Assembly (NCBI GenBank): GCA_030340625.1
Contig: JAOPHQ010001134.1
Location: 1-64,000, forward strand
DNA length: 64,000 nucleotides
Direction of reading: 5' to 3'
Origin: Merluccius polli
Taxonomy: Eukaryota > Chordata > Actinopteri > Gadiformes > Merlucciidae
Positions 29,758-64,000 of the stretch are shown in pieces. The translations under genes and the position numbers were made by a program. How positions within the stretch are numbered: position 1 is the first letter of the stretch; every line of letters starts with the position of its first letter. The notes below the pieces were generated by a model, which was not told the origin of the DNA, ran no database searches, and saw nothing but the letters and a program-made list of their open reading frames with translations.

Positions 29758-30563
29758 TTTAAAGGGGCTATAGACGATATATTTAGCCACAAGATGTCGC
29801 ACTAGAGCACCAGCATCTCAAACCACAACAAGTGGGAGATCTTTACCTTCCTAACTCATCTCATGTACGGTGCGTGTGTTATCATGAACATGTGGCCGGA
29901 CCGGACACCAAAACAAAGTTCAGATTACAACACAGAGGAAGTGTGCCTCCATTCTCTAGTCAGGACGCCATTACTCCACTATATCTCTACATAGCCAATA
30001 GTTGTTTGCTGCTATATTAATGTTCAGGATATCGTCTATAACTTATGTGGGGTTCAAGGAGAGCCAGGGCCCAGATGCAGAGACGTATAAGAACAAAGTT
30101 TATTTGACAAAGTAGCAACAGAAAATCCACGGCAGGGAAAACGTTCGCAGGAAAAAGCACAAACTGAAAACCGACTCTAAAGGGAAAGTAGCAAATTAAA
30201 GTAAAAAAGTCAAAGTCACCCTCAAAGGGAAAAATGCGAAGTACAACAAAAAACAACTAGGAGCAAATCACTAGCGAGAACTATCAAAATACACAAGCGA
30301 CGGACAAGGAGATACTTGAGGAGTGGCGCTGGAGAGCAACAGGCGCGTAGGAGACATGTAGCGGGAACAAAGGAATCGTCTGGCACTGAGGAGTGTTTGG
30401 AGCTTGCTTAAGTAGCCGGGCTGATTATAAACTAGTGTCAGGTGTGTGAGTGAGAGAGCCCCGCTCCCTGTTGCTCAGCCCCTCCAGCTCGCGCTCTGCC
30501 TGCAGGCACAGGGAAAACAAAGTCAGATACAAAAGATCAGGATCATGACAATAACCCCTTTAA
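29758..30563. mobile_element. Inverted-repeat element split by a solo LTR
   Basis: The left end TAAAGGGGCTATAGACGATA (about 29760-29779) is matched in inverse complement by the right end, once the LTR at 30043-30550 and one copy of its duplication are set aside. The two agree at 20 of 21 bases. No coding sequence was recognised inside. Confidence 0.7.
30043..30550 (-). mobile_element. Solo LTR with 5-bp target duplication
   Basis: On the minus strand it starts TGTCATGATCCTG and ends near CCCCACATAA. It holds AATAAACTTTGTTC, a polyadenylation-type signal, near its 3' end (about 30091-30108). ATAAC flanks both sides (30038-30042, 30551-30555). With no internal region this is best read as an LTR left by recombination between two LTRs. 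The terminal dinucleotide is not a clean CA, so the limit may be off by three bases. Confidence 0.7.
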
Positions 30564-30750
30564 GTTATCCTTTAATGTCCTATTTTGTTTTGTAAACACA
30601 AGTCTTTCAATACATTTTGGTATGATTACATAAATGCAGTAAATGGCTTTAAAACTTTGTATACTATATACATATATACATATATATATCCTATATATTA
30701 AAGTGCAACATCCGTGCTAGGACCTGTGTGTGTGCGTGATGCTATTCCAT

Positions 30751-31864
30751 TCAGGCCCTGTTGAACAGTCTGATGGCTGTGGGAAGAAAAGAGCACCTCT
30801 CCGTTCTGCACCTGGGGAGAGTAAGTCTCTGGCTGAATGTACTCCCCCTCGACCACAGCTCCTCATAGAGGGGGTGGGAGGGGTTTTGTAAGATGCTGTC
30901 GATCTTGTCCCTTATCCTCCTCTCCGTCACTGCCTCCAAACTGTCCAGTTTGTGACCCACCACACTACTGGCCTTCCTCACCAGCCTGTTGATCCTGTTC
31001 CGCTCTCCCTCCTTGATGACTCCACCCCAGCACACCACAGCAAAAAACAATGTGCTGGCCACCATGGATTGGTAAAAGGTGGCCAACAGTTTGCTGCACA
31101 CATTGAAGGACCTGAGCCTCCGTAGGAAATATACGGCTCTTCCTGTACACAGCATCCGTGTTGTCCTTCCAGTCCAGCTTGTTATTGATCTGGAGTCCAC
31201 TATCTCCACCTCCTCCCCCTGGATGGTAATAGGGATTGGGGGACTCCTGCTCCTCCGGAAGTCCATCACCAGCTCTTTGGTTTTTGTGATGTTGAGCGGA
31301 CCAGTGGACAAAGCTCTCCACCACACCTCTGTACTCCTCCTCATCGTCCTCGCTGATACAGCCGACAATAGAGGAGTCGTCAGAGAATTTCTGGAGGTGA
31401 CACTTGCTGGTGTTGTGTTTGTAGTCTGAGGTGTAGATGGTGAAGAGGAGCGGTGACAACACTGTTCCCTGGGGTGCACCAGTGCTTCCTGTCACCACAT
31501 CAGACAGTGTTGACTGCAGTCTGATGTATTGTGGCCTGCTGGATAGGTAGTTTGTGATCCAGGCCACCATGTCATGGTCCACCTGCATGGCATGGAGCTT
31601 CTCTGCAAGCAGGGAGGGCTGGATGGTGTCAAATGCACTGGAGAAGTCGAATAACATCACTCTCACTGAGCTCCCTGACTCCTCCAGGTGTGAGATGTTA
31701 GTGTGGGAGGGGACTATGTCACCTCCTGCCCTGTCTCCTGCAGCAGTTACGTTGGGGCATGGAAAAGGAAAAGGAGGGGGAAGAGGGGGAGCAGTAGCCA
31801 CCCAGGTGAAGGTGTGGGTAGGGGGGTTGTGGCTTGAGCTGTTAGGGGAGACCTGTCCCACCAA
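30751..31864 (-). pseudogene. L2/CR1/Rex1-like LINE reverse-transcriptase fragment
   Basis: Minus-strand frames at 31864-30965 and 31479-30751 overlap with a shift. They show DFSSAFDTIQP, GAPQGTVLSPLLF, a KFSDDSSIVG catalytic box (FSDD in place of the usual FADD) and the downstream YFLRRLRSFNVCSK and FLPTAIRLFN motifs common in fish non-LTR elements. The N-terminal and endonuclease regions are missing. The frame break makes it inactive. Confidence 0.8.
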
Positions 31865-31929
31865 ACCCCTTGTGGTGTGGGCGAGTCAAACCGGTTGAAG
31901 TTGAATATATTTCAATATAAACAGATATT

Positions 31930-31955
31930 ATATCTATCTATCTATCTATCTATCT

Positions 31956-32029
<74 letters not shown>
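31930..32029. repeat. (ATCT)n followed by (TA)n
   Basis: A short tetranucleotide run is followed by about 35 TA units, next to the LINE fragment. Confidence 0.95.
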
Positions 32030-32031
<2 letters not shown>

Positions 32032-32039
32032 CTTTTTCT

Positions 32040-32390
32040 GTAAAATCCACTATTCAGTGTGACAATGTGAGGAGCTGCAGCAATGTCAGAACTTTCAAAA
32101 CAAGTTTTAAGTCTGTTAAAAGCTGCTCACATCTGTACTCACTCACTTTGAATTTTATCTTATGGTCATTATGGTCATCTTGTGTGATCTGCTATTGTTT
32201 ATAGCTTGGTATTGCGTGTCTTGTGTGTTCTTTTTTGTATTTATCTGTATTGTCTTTACCCTGTAGCCTACTGTTAGTTATTGTGCTTTCTTTGTTTTGA
32301 CCTGCCATGGGCCTGCAGATGCAAATTTGCTCAAAGCTATAATCTGGTATGGGCATATGGGCAAATCAAAATAAATTAAAGAAAAAATCT
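32040..32390 (+). repeat. Possible LINE 3' tail
   Basis: The reading RTFKTSFKSVKS followed by an AT-rich tail ending AATAAATTAAAG resembles the end of fish LINE ORF2. This is weak evidence. Confidence 0.35.
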
Positions 32391-32619
32391 GGACCTCACT
32401 AATTTCTCTTCTCTTGTATAGGCTTCTTCTACTCAGTTGTTACAAGTCTACTTTTCCTTGTAAAACATATGTTTATGATGTTGGTTTAAAAAACAAAAAA
32501 CAAAAAAAACCGATTACTCTGTTGTTGTTGTTTTTTGTTTTTTCTACTGCCGGGGCGGAACCATGTGGGAGGAACCATCGGAACCAGCCATGGGGGAACG
32601 GAAACAGAAGCTTGGTGCA

Positions 32620-32761
32620 ATGCTTAACCAATCAGAGCTGCTCTCTCAATGACGTCAGTCACACTAGCCAATACCATCGAGGCTGTTTGAATTACTTCGA
32701 ATTTTGGTGCAGTTTGAAATTGTTAACTGGTGTGTCCTGAGAAGAAGCGGCGCGCCGGAAA
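32620..32761 (+). promoter_or_regulatory. cenpf: cenpf promoter and non-coding exon 1
   Basis: Two CCAAT boxes (32628-32632 and 32668-32672, 40 bp apart) flank a perfect CRE, TGACGTCA (32650-32657). TTTGAA motifs at 32686-32691 and 32713-32718 match the CHR element used by DREAM/MuvB in G2/M genes. GTAAGT at 32762 gives a strong donor, so exon 1 would end at 32761 and splice to an exon that starts just before the ATG at 33726. NF-Y plus CHR control is known for late cell-cycle genes, which fits CENPF. Confidence 0.7.
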
Positions 32762-33035
32762 GTAAGTATCGCTAACTCAACTTTCCACTCATTTTAACCA
32801 ATATAAAAGATGATATGGTCGAAATCCAATGTTATATAAATGTATGCGATAACGGTGTTATGTTTTTTATTTGGAGTTTAAAGGCACCACGTCGTGCTCA
32901 TCTAATGTTATAGGACGTTACATGGGTCGTTATGATAAGTTACGATTATCCAAAGTGCACATGTTCAAAATAAATTATTATGATTGCAATATTACACGCC
33001 AAACCCAGTTGACACAATTGTACAGCTCTCTACAC

Positions 33036-33107
33036 TTATGCTTGCTTGGATGTTTGAAAACAAAACTGCTTAAGCTGTTTTGTTTTCAAACATCCAAGCA
33101 AGCATAA
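33036..33107. repeat. 72-bp near-perfect palindrome
   Basis: The 31-base arms are fully complementary. The 10-base centre TGCTTAAGCT is itself palindromic but for one T-T pair. It lies in the first intron of cenpf. Confidence 0.95.
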
Positions 33108-33725
33108 CGTCCGCTAAACAAAACCCTCTGCGATGTCCTGTTAGTGCTCATTGTGTTCACTACAGTAATTAGTTAATTTTATTTTGGGATCATGATCTTG
33201 GTCTGTTGATCATCTCGGGATTTGTCAATTGGAGATTTACCCGTACTCGTTAGTCATTATTCCAAACCAAGCATATACATGTAATACTTATTATTGTCTC
33301 ATTAAAGTGCAGAACAATAGGTAACGTATCTAAAGCGCAAAATACTTGCGGTTATGCATTTCTAGGTTTTTGAAAACCCATGCACATAACACTAACCGTT
33401 TACAATGTAAGGCTAGATAAGCCTATGAGACACGAGACAGCAGTACTGCAAATGCATTGCGTTCTCACACGAAAGCATCAACACCATCATTAATCACACA
33501 GAACGCACTTAATGTCACAAAGTTGATGTCTAGTTGATTGTAAGGTGAGGCTGAACAATCAACGCATACCATCAGTGTTGTAGTAAAACTACAAAAAATG
33601 TAAACACTGAACAAGAACACTTAACAATGCACTTCTGAAGGATCGCTGGCAACTTTGATGGATAAAATGTCCAGCACTCCTCCAATGTAACAGTATCCAT
33701 GACTTGGGCAGGTTGTTGTGTGACC

Positions 33726-58896
<25,171 letters not shown>

Positions 58897-60740
58897 ACAC
58901 ACCGGCCGCAACACTCGCACACAATAGACATTTACACTCATGTTACACTATTCCTTCCGATTCATAAGTTCGGTCTTTGGTTTCGTTATTGGATAATCTT
59001 TCGTGTTTTTGGAATACGCACTAGTTTGAACACGCCGGGGTAGTTTTGGTGGGTTTCACCAGCAGTGGTGTTCTAATGTAACTATTGTAAATGGATCTGT
59101 GTATGTTCAGTTCACAAACTGAATATTTACTTGTACCAACGTACCGTTTGTTCTAGTGTCTTTAGTTTAGTTTAATATTTGTTGCACTGCTAAACGTCAT
59201 GGGCTTGAAAAGTTCTGTATTTCCCCATTGCTTTAAAGGCTTTATGAGTGGACTGATCTTTCCTTCTGAATATTATTTTGATTGTATTATATTATTTTTT
59301 TCTATTTTAATGGTTCTTAGCTAACTGATTAATTTTTACTGGAATATTTGTATCATTTTAGTTTTTCTTCAAATCGGGGGGCTCCAGTGTGTAACTTTTG
59401 AATTTCCTTTTTTGTAATGTATTTCAGTTTGTTAACTGTATGTCATTATGTGGAGTCATGCATTGGCTTTGGCTGTTTCTAAAACTTCTTTTTCTAACTA
59501 AATTTTGTATGTGACACAGTTTCCTGTCTCTATTCCTTAACAATCAATGCCACCGCTATTGGCTGTTATCCTTTTGATTTGACTTATTAGCTTCACGTAA
59601 CTGCAATCCACAGCATTGAAACTCTGATGTATTTCACTTTGTAAAGAAGTTTACATTCTGTTATTTAGCAGACCTATAGTACCTTTCGGTTTGGATTCAA
59701 ACGCGCTAATGACTACACTACTCAACATTTCAAAGCGCAGAAAAATGTAGAGGACACGCTGATTTTCATTTCCAGGCAGTCAGCCTATAGGGAGCAGACA
59801 CATTGCCTACATGCCTCAGGTGGATGTTTGTTTGGTCAGGTGTCCGAAGATCACCTGTTGGTAGGTTGACCCAGAAAGCAGCCACAGCACCAGAACTAAC
59901 CGGCTGGGAAGACAGGATATGAGCCACGTGGGGTGTGTATGTCCATCTCTGCACGTCTGTCCATCTGTCTGTGTGTACGTGAATGATCCCCATCCTGTAT
60001 GCATGAGTTGGTCCCGTCTGCACCCAGCATCACTGAGTAAGCAACCGTCGTCAGGGCCAATGAAAGCAGCCGAGCCACTGGCAGGAAGTAGAGACTAGTG
60101 GACAGTACGTGGGAGGCGAGGTGACGGCAGAAGTAATGATGAATAAGAATATGTTGCTGCAGATCTTTTAGCAACATTTTCCTGGGAGGTTCTGTTTATA
60201 AAAAAGTAATTACAAAGTTTTAATGGACAAAGTTATTGGCATTTTGTACATCCCAACCCAATAGTTATGTTATCTCTTAAAAATTCAGGCTTGTTCAGGT
60301 GTGTTGGAATGTCACACAACTGACCAAAATGACTCATTTTATTATGTCCTAAAAGCAACCTACCATGCAACTTGTATTCTGTCATAGTTGTGAAAACAAA
60401 GTGTTGAACCAGAATAGGGTTTTGTCTGTCAGTGTTGGCAGGATTATTTTGAGGCGTGCATGATGTGAAGTTGGCCAGCTTGTTGGCATGTGGTACAGGC
60501 TAAATGAAGCAAGCTTCCTGCTCTGGTGGGCGGCGGCGGCAGCAGCAGTAAGAGAGCTAGTGTGTGTTGGGCTGTCAGTCAGTCTAGCTGTTGTTGGCCA
60601 TGGACCAGTCTGACTGGTCCATGGGTGTGGGAGGGGGGGAGAGAGAGGGAGAGAGAGAGATAGTGAGTCAGGGATGGTAAAGATAAGAGACACCAGCGAG
60701 AAGGTCGAGCACAAAATAAAATTAAGATTAGAATAAAGAT
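58897..60740 (+). other. cenpf 3' UTR and downstream flank
   Basis: It follows the stop codon and is AT-rich to about 59700. I find no AATAAA in the first 1.8 kb; the first are at 60715-60720 and 60732-60737. The true end may use a variant signal. Confidence 0.5.
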
Positions 60741-61613
60741 GTGCTCTGATGATGAGATTGTAAAAGGTAAAGCTAAACGGCAAGTACATAATTTAAAATG
60801 GGATTCACATCTCATTAAGTATGATAAATGTGCAGTTGAGATTTCACATGGTACTAATGGAGGGGCACAACTTGCTTTGCATTAACATACAGTATCTCAA
60901 CAAACACACAAACAATGAATACAAATGGTTTTAATTAAGTTTATATTTTTTGGGTTAGAAAAACTTTCGTGAAGTTCACTGGGGCCCAACAGGTGGTTAG
61001 GAACCACAGTTTGAAAACCGCTGCTTTAAGGAGCATACAAACAGACACGTTTGCTCAATATTCTTTCTCAACACTATCTCTAACAATCCTCTTCGTTCTT
61101 CCAGTGATAATTTTATACATGGCATGTGTGTTATATAACATACACTAAAACATTTTATGGTGTGGTTTACTAAAAACGGGAGGGCAGCAGCAGAGGGGAT
61201 TCAGCAGCTCTCCAACATCAACATTCAAACTCACCATCACCCCCCCACTCTAACCACTCTGACCACTTTGACTGCATCGCAACAGTACTACTATATATAC
61301 TGTATATTCAAAAAGGATTATACCACATTATGCACCTGCCGTGTGAGCATGCTAAGTTTGACTTGGCATGTACCACTTTATTAAAAGTGAATTATTAAAG
61401 AATATCTACCACATGCAAATAACTAAAAATAGAAAAATAAATGACATATAACCAACATGAAGATAAAAATGTAATGATTATCCTCGTGCTTCTATGTAAG
61501 AAGGTTTTGAAACGTGAACCACCCTTAAGGATGCTCACTTGAAGGAGGCAAGAGAACCAGGTTTATTTCATAATCATTATTGATAATCATCATGTATTTG
61601 CTTCATGAGCCTT

Positions 61614-61720
61614 ATTCACCTAGCGGCCATCTTTCTTCCATCTTGGTTCTAAACAGTAGCTGGGTGACCTGTCTACACCACGCCCCTCAGTATTTAGAAC
61701 CAAGATGGCGGCTAGGTGAA
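61614..61720. repeat. Inverted repeat, arms ~28-38 bp
   Basis: TTCACCTAGCGGCCATCT and CTTGGTTCTAAA on the left pair with TTTAGAACCAAG and GGCGGCTAGGTGAA on the right. The left arm has an extra TTTCTTCCATC. Confidence 0.8.
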
Positions 61721-62454
61721 CAATGGCTGTGGATATCTCCCCTCTGGCAGGGCGGTGTTTATAAAGGATAAGATAGGGCCCTGGTGATAAGCTGAATGCT
61801 CTATCTATCTGACCGTGTGTTGATTCTGGCCTGTGCTGGTTCCTGCTTTCATATCTTTATTTCACGCATCAGAAGACCCGTTACTATTGGCCAGTTAACA
61901 TTTATCAGACCAGCCAATCATCATGATGTGTCACCATCCAGGAAGTTTAAACTCAAGGCAAAGGTCAGTCAGTTTGTCTAAACCGTGTGAAACAGAGCTT
62001 TCTGATTATTGGGCTTGTGCTGGTTTGAGACGGTCCAATCGGTTATCAATACACTGTAAATTGAAACTTCATGATGTGGTTTTGATTTAGTTCAACAATC
62101 TTGTGAAAGATATGTTTTGTTATGTTTTGTTCCAAAGTGGTATGGCCAAGTCATTTATGGCTCATACTAATGTGTGCTTTTTTATAATTATGAATCGCAC
62201 TAAAAGAGTATTTCTGATGGATGCATAATTACACAACCTTCAAAAATATGGACTCCTTCCAATGAAACGGCAAAGAGAAGCGATTGAAATCACGGTATAT
62301 TCAAGTCATTTAATATTCTGTATAAAAAAATCTATCTATGGACATGTTTATGAGCTAATTATTTCTTTAGATCAGAAATATGCTCTTCCAATGCAAACAT
62401 ATAGAAAAATACATAACATTTATCCTCCATATCACAGACCATCAACCAATCAAG

Positions 62455-62622
62455 CAGTACATTAGTAGAAAGTGTAGTTATACACAGTATAATGTTTGTC
62501 CTTTTAACACAGTACATTAGTAGATAGTGTAGTTATACACAGTATAATGTTTGTCCTTTTAACACAGTACATTAGTAGATAGTGTAGTTATACACAGTAT
62601 AATGTTTGTCCTTTTAACACAG
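62455..62622. repeat. 55-bp tandem repeat, three copies
   Basis: The unit starts CAGTACATTAGTAGA. The three copies are almost identical (one A/T change seen). Confidence 0.95.
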
Positions 62623-64000
62623 CCTTACAATGGAGGTTAGAAAATAGTTACCCAGATCCAAAATAAAGCACAAGAGAGATAATATGTAATGCAATGTTAG
62701 TACTTTGTGTTCATGATGTACAGACTGACAGCTGTGTGTCCTGTTCGAAACAAATGATTTGCTCAGTAAAACTATTATACAAATTAACAATCAAATACAT
62801 TGTGGATCTTTTGTGGTACTTTTAATAGGTAGTAAGGTGTAGTCAATGCACCACATTAACTGGAAGCCTTCAGAGACAAAGTTCCTTGTGGAGGAGACGC
62901 ATACCGTTATAGGTTCAAAGGCTGCAAAATGAAAGTGCATTTTAAATAGCAGGCATACACACATCAAGAGTGTGTATGTGTGAATGGGTGACTGACTCTG
63001 TAACTTCACGTGCATGCGATATGCATAAAGTAATGGCACAAGCAAAATGTCACTGTCTGAATGCTGTGTTATAACCTCTTCATTTCTTATTTGAATTTTT
63101 TGGAGGCAAAATATTTAAAAACATTCACCAGTTTGCACTTTATGCCCAATTGTTCCACTGTAAAGGTTTGAAAACGCCTAACATGCTTGAGTTAATTTCA
63201 TACAAATAAAATGAATGAATGAATGAAAATAAAATTGTTAGTTCCTACCAACACACCTTTTACAATTCATCATACATTAATATTTGTGATTGATTTTTGA
63301 TGATTCCAAAGGGTTAGTCAGTTGGAGGCATGACAACATTTATGTTGCAAAAATCTTTTTCAAGGACACACTTGATATCCCTGCATGTACGGGGCATCTG
63401 TAACAGTCGAGCCACTAACTAACAGCTCCACAATATGTCGGTAAACAGTATATTGGCTGGTATACCCTAGCATGGAAGTTAGACAAGCCAACCGAATACA
63501 AGGATGTTGAACCAATGGCTTTCCATGCTTGATGTATCGAATATGTGCTCTGCAGAAAACTAAACTGTTGATAAAAAATTAATTTGTTTGACAACTAAAT
63601 TCTTAAGAAAATGTTGTCTAAACCATTTGTTCATCCCCGAGTATGCTTGTCGGGCCTCTCAGTTTGGCAAAGAAAATGCTTTAAGACACAAAGCTTTATA
63701 TTATAAAGTGCCTTGGAACTATGCCATCCTCAACATGGCTGTCCAGCTGATACTTATTTTGAATCCATCTCCTCACTTCCTGGATATACAGTATCAGATA
63801 GATACTTTAGGAAGTACTGATGACACGACTGGGATACAATCACAATACATCTATTTGGCAACTAAGATTCCAGGAAATACTGATTAGGCGCCGTTGCATT
63901 CGGGTTATAAAGCCAAATAAGAACATAATCAGAACGTAAATGAGTACTGTTATAGTTCGTGTTTTTAAAATACGGCTTACAACCTCTTTGAAATTCCCAT

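Larger units (their letters stand above)
60741..64000. other. Spacer without recognised genes
   Basis: AT-rich DNA with short frames of no recognised family. It holds the inverted repeat at 61614-61720 and the tandem repeat at 62455-62622. A 99-residue frame at 63588-63887 has no known match to me. Confidence 0.6.

Noticed and set aside
33699..33725. Upstream in-frame ATG for cenpf (adds MTWAGCCVT)
   Set aside because: The human protein starts at MSWA. The extra residues are not conserved, and an AG just upstream of GTTGTTGTG suggests the exon begins after this ATG.
63588..63887. A 99-residue frame near the window end
   Set aside because: No recognised motif, AT-rich composition and no splice or promoter context. 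It cannot be supported as a gene.

Overview
The window is nuclear DNA of a ray-finned (teleost) fish. Three split genes, all on the + strand, have vertebrate protein matches. Long (GT)n, (AC)n and (TA)n runs and typical fish transposons (Tc1-like, hAT, Harbinger, RTE/Rex, L2/CR1-like, Ty3/gypsy) fill the introns and spacers. No tRNA, rRNA, CRISPR array or prokaryote-type operon is visible.

Layout. (1) 105-1363: last three coding exons of galnt2 (Golgi mucin-type O-glycosylation, lectin domain); the rest lies upstream of the window. (2) 1364-5980: galnt2 3' UTR and spacer. (3) 5985-21333: complete smyd2 (lysine methyltransferase, MYND and SET domains), 12 coding exons, 436 residues, with a GC-rich start region. 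One intron carries AT-AC (U12-type) splice signals. Its introns hold an intact Tc1/mariner-type transposon with DD36E spacing, nested hAT and Harbinger-like MITEs, a truncated RTE/Rex3-like LINE with a 13-bp target duplication, and an inverted-repeat element carrying an ATPase-like fragment. (4) 21334-32600: about 11 kb spacer of decayed Harbinger, gypsy, LINE and solo-LTR sequence. (5) 32620-58896: cenpf (centromere protein F), with a CCAAT/CRE/CHR promoter typical of G2/M genes, a non-coding first exon and 37 coding exons that join in frame to 2829 residues ending in the CaaX-type tetrapeptide CQVQ. (6) 58897-64000: cenpf 3' UTR and spacer with no recognised gene.

The three genes do not form a pathway: galnt2 acts in the Golgi, smyd2 methylates histone and non-histone lysines, and cenpf acts at kinetochores and the nuclear envelope in mitosis. 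In human the smyd2-cenpf interval includes PTPN14; here I see no PTPN14 exons between them. The most distinctive content is how repeats meet splicing: dinucleotide tracts against splice sites, an AC/GT pair at opposite ends of one intron, a minisatellite that copies a splice donor, an intron made almost wholly of two MITEs, one AT-AC intron and one GC-AG intron. Exon limits were set by reading frame, splice dinucleotides and remembered human homologues, not by transcripts.
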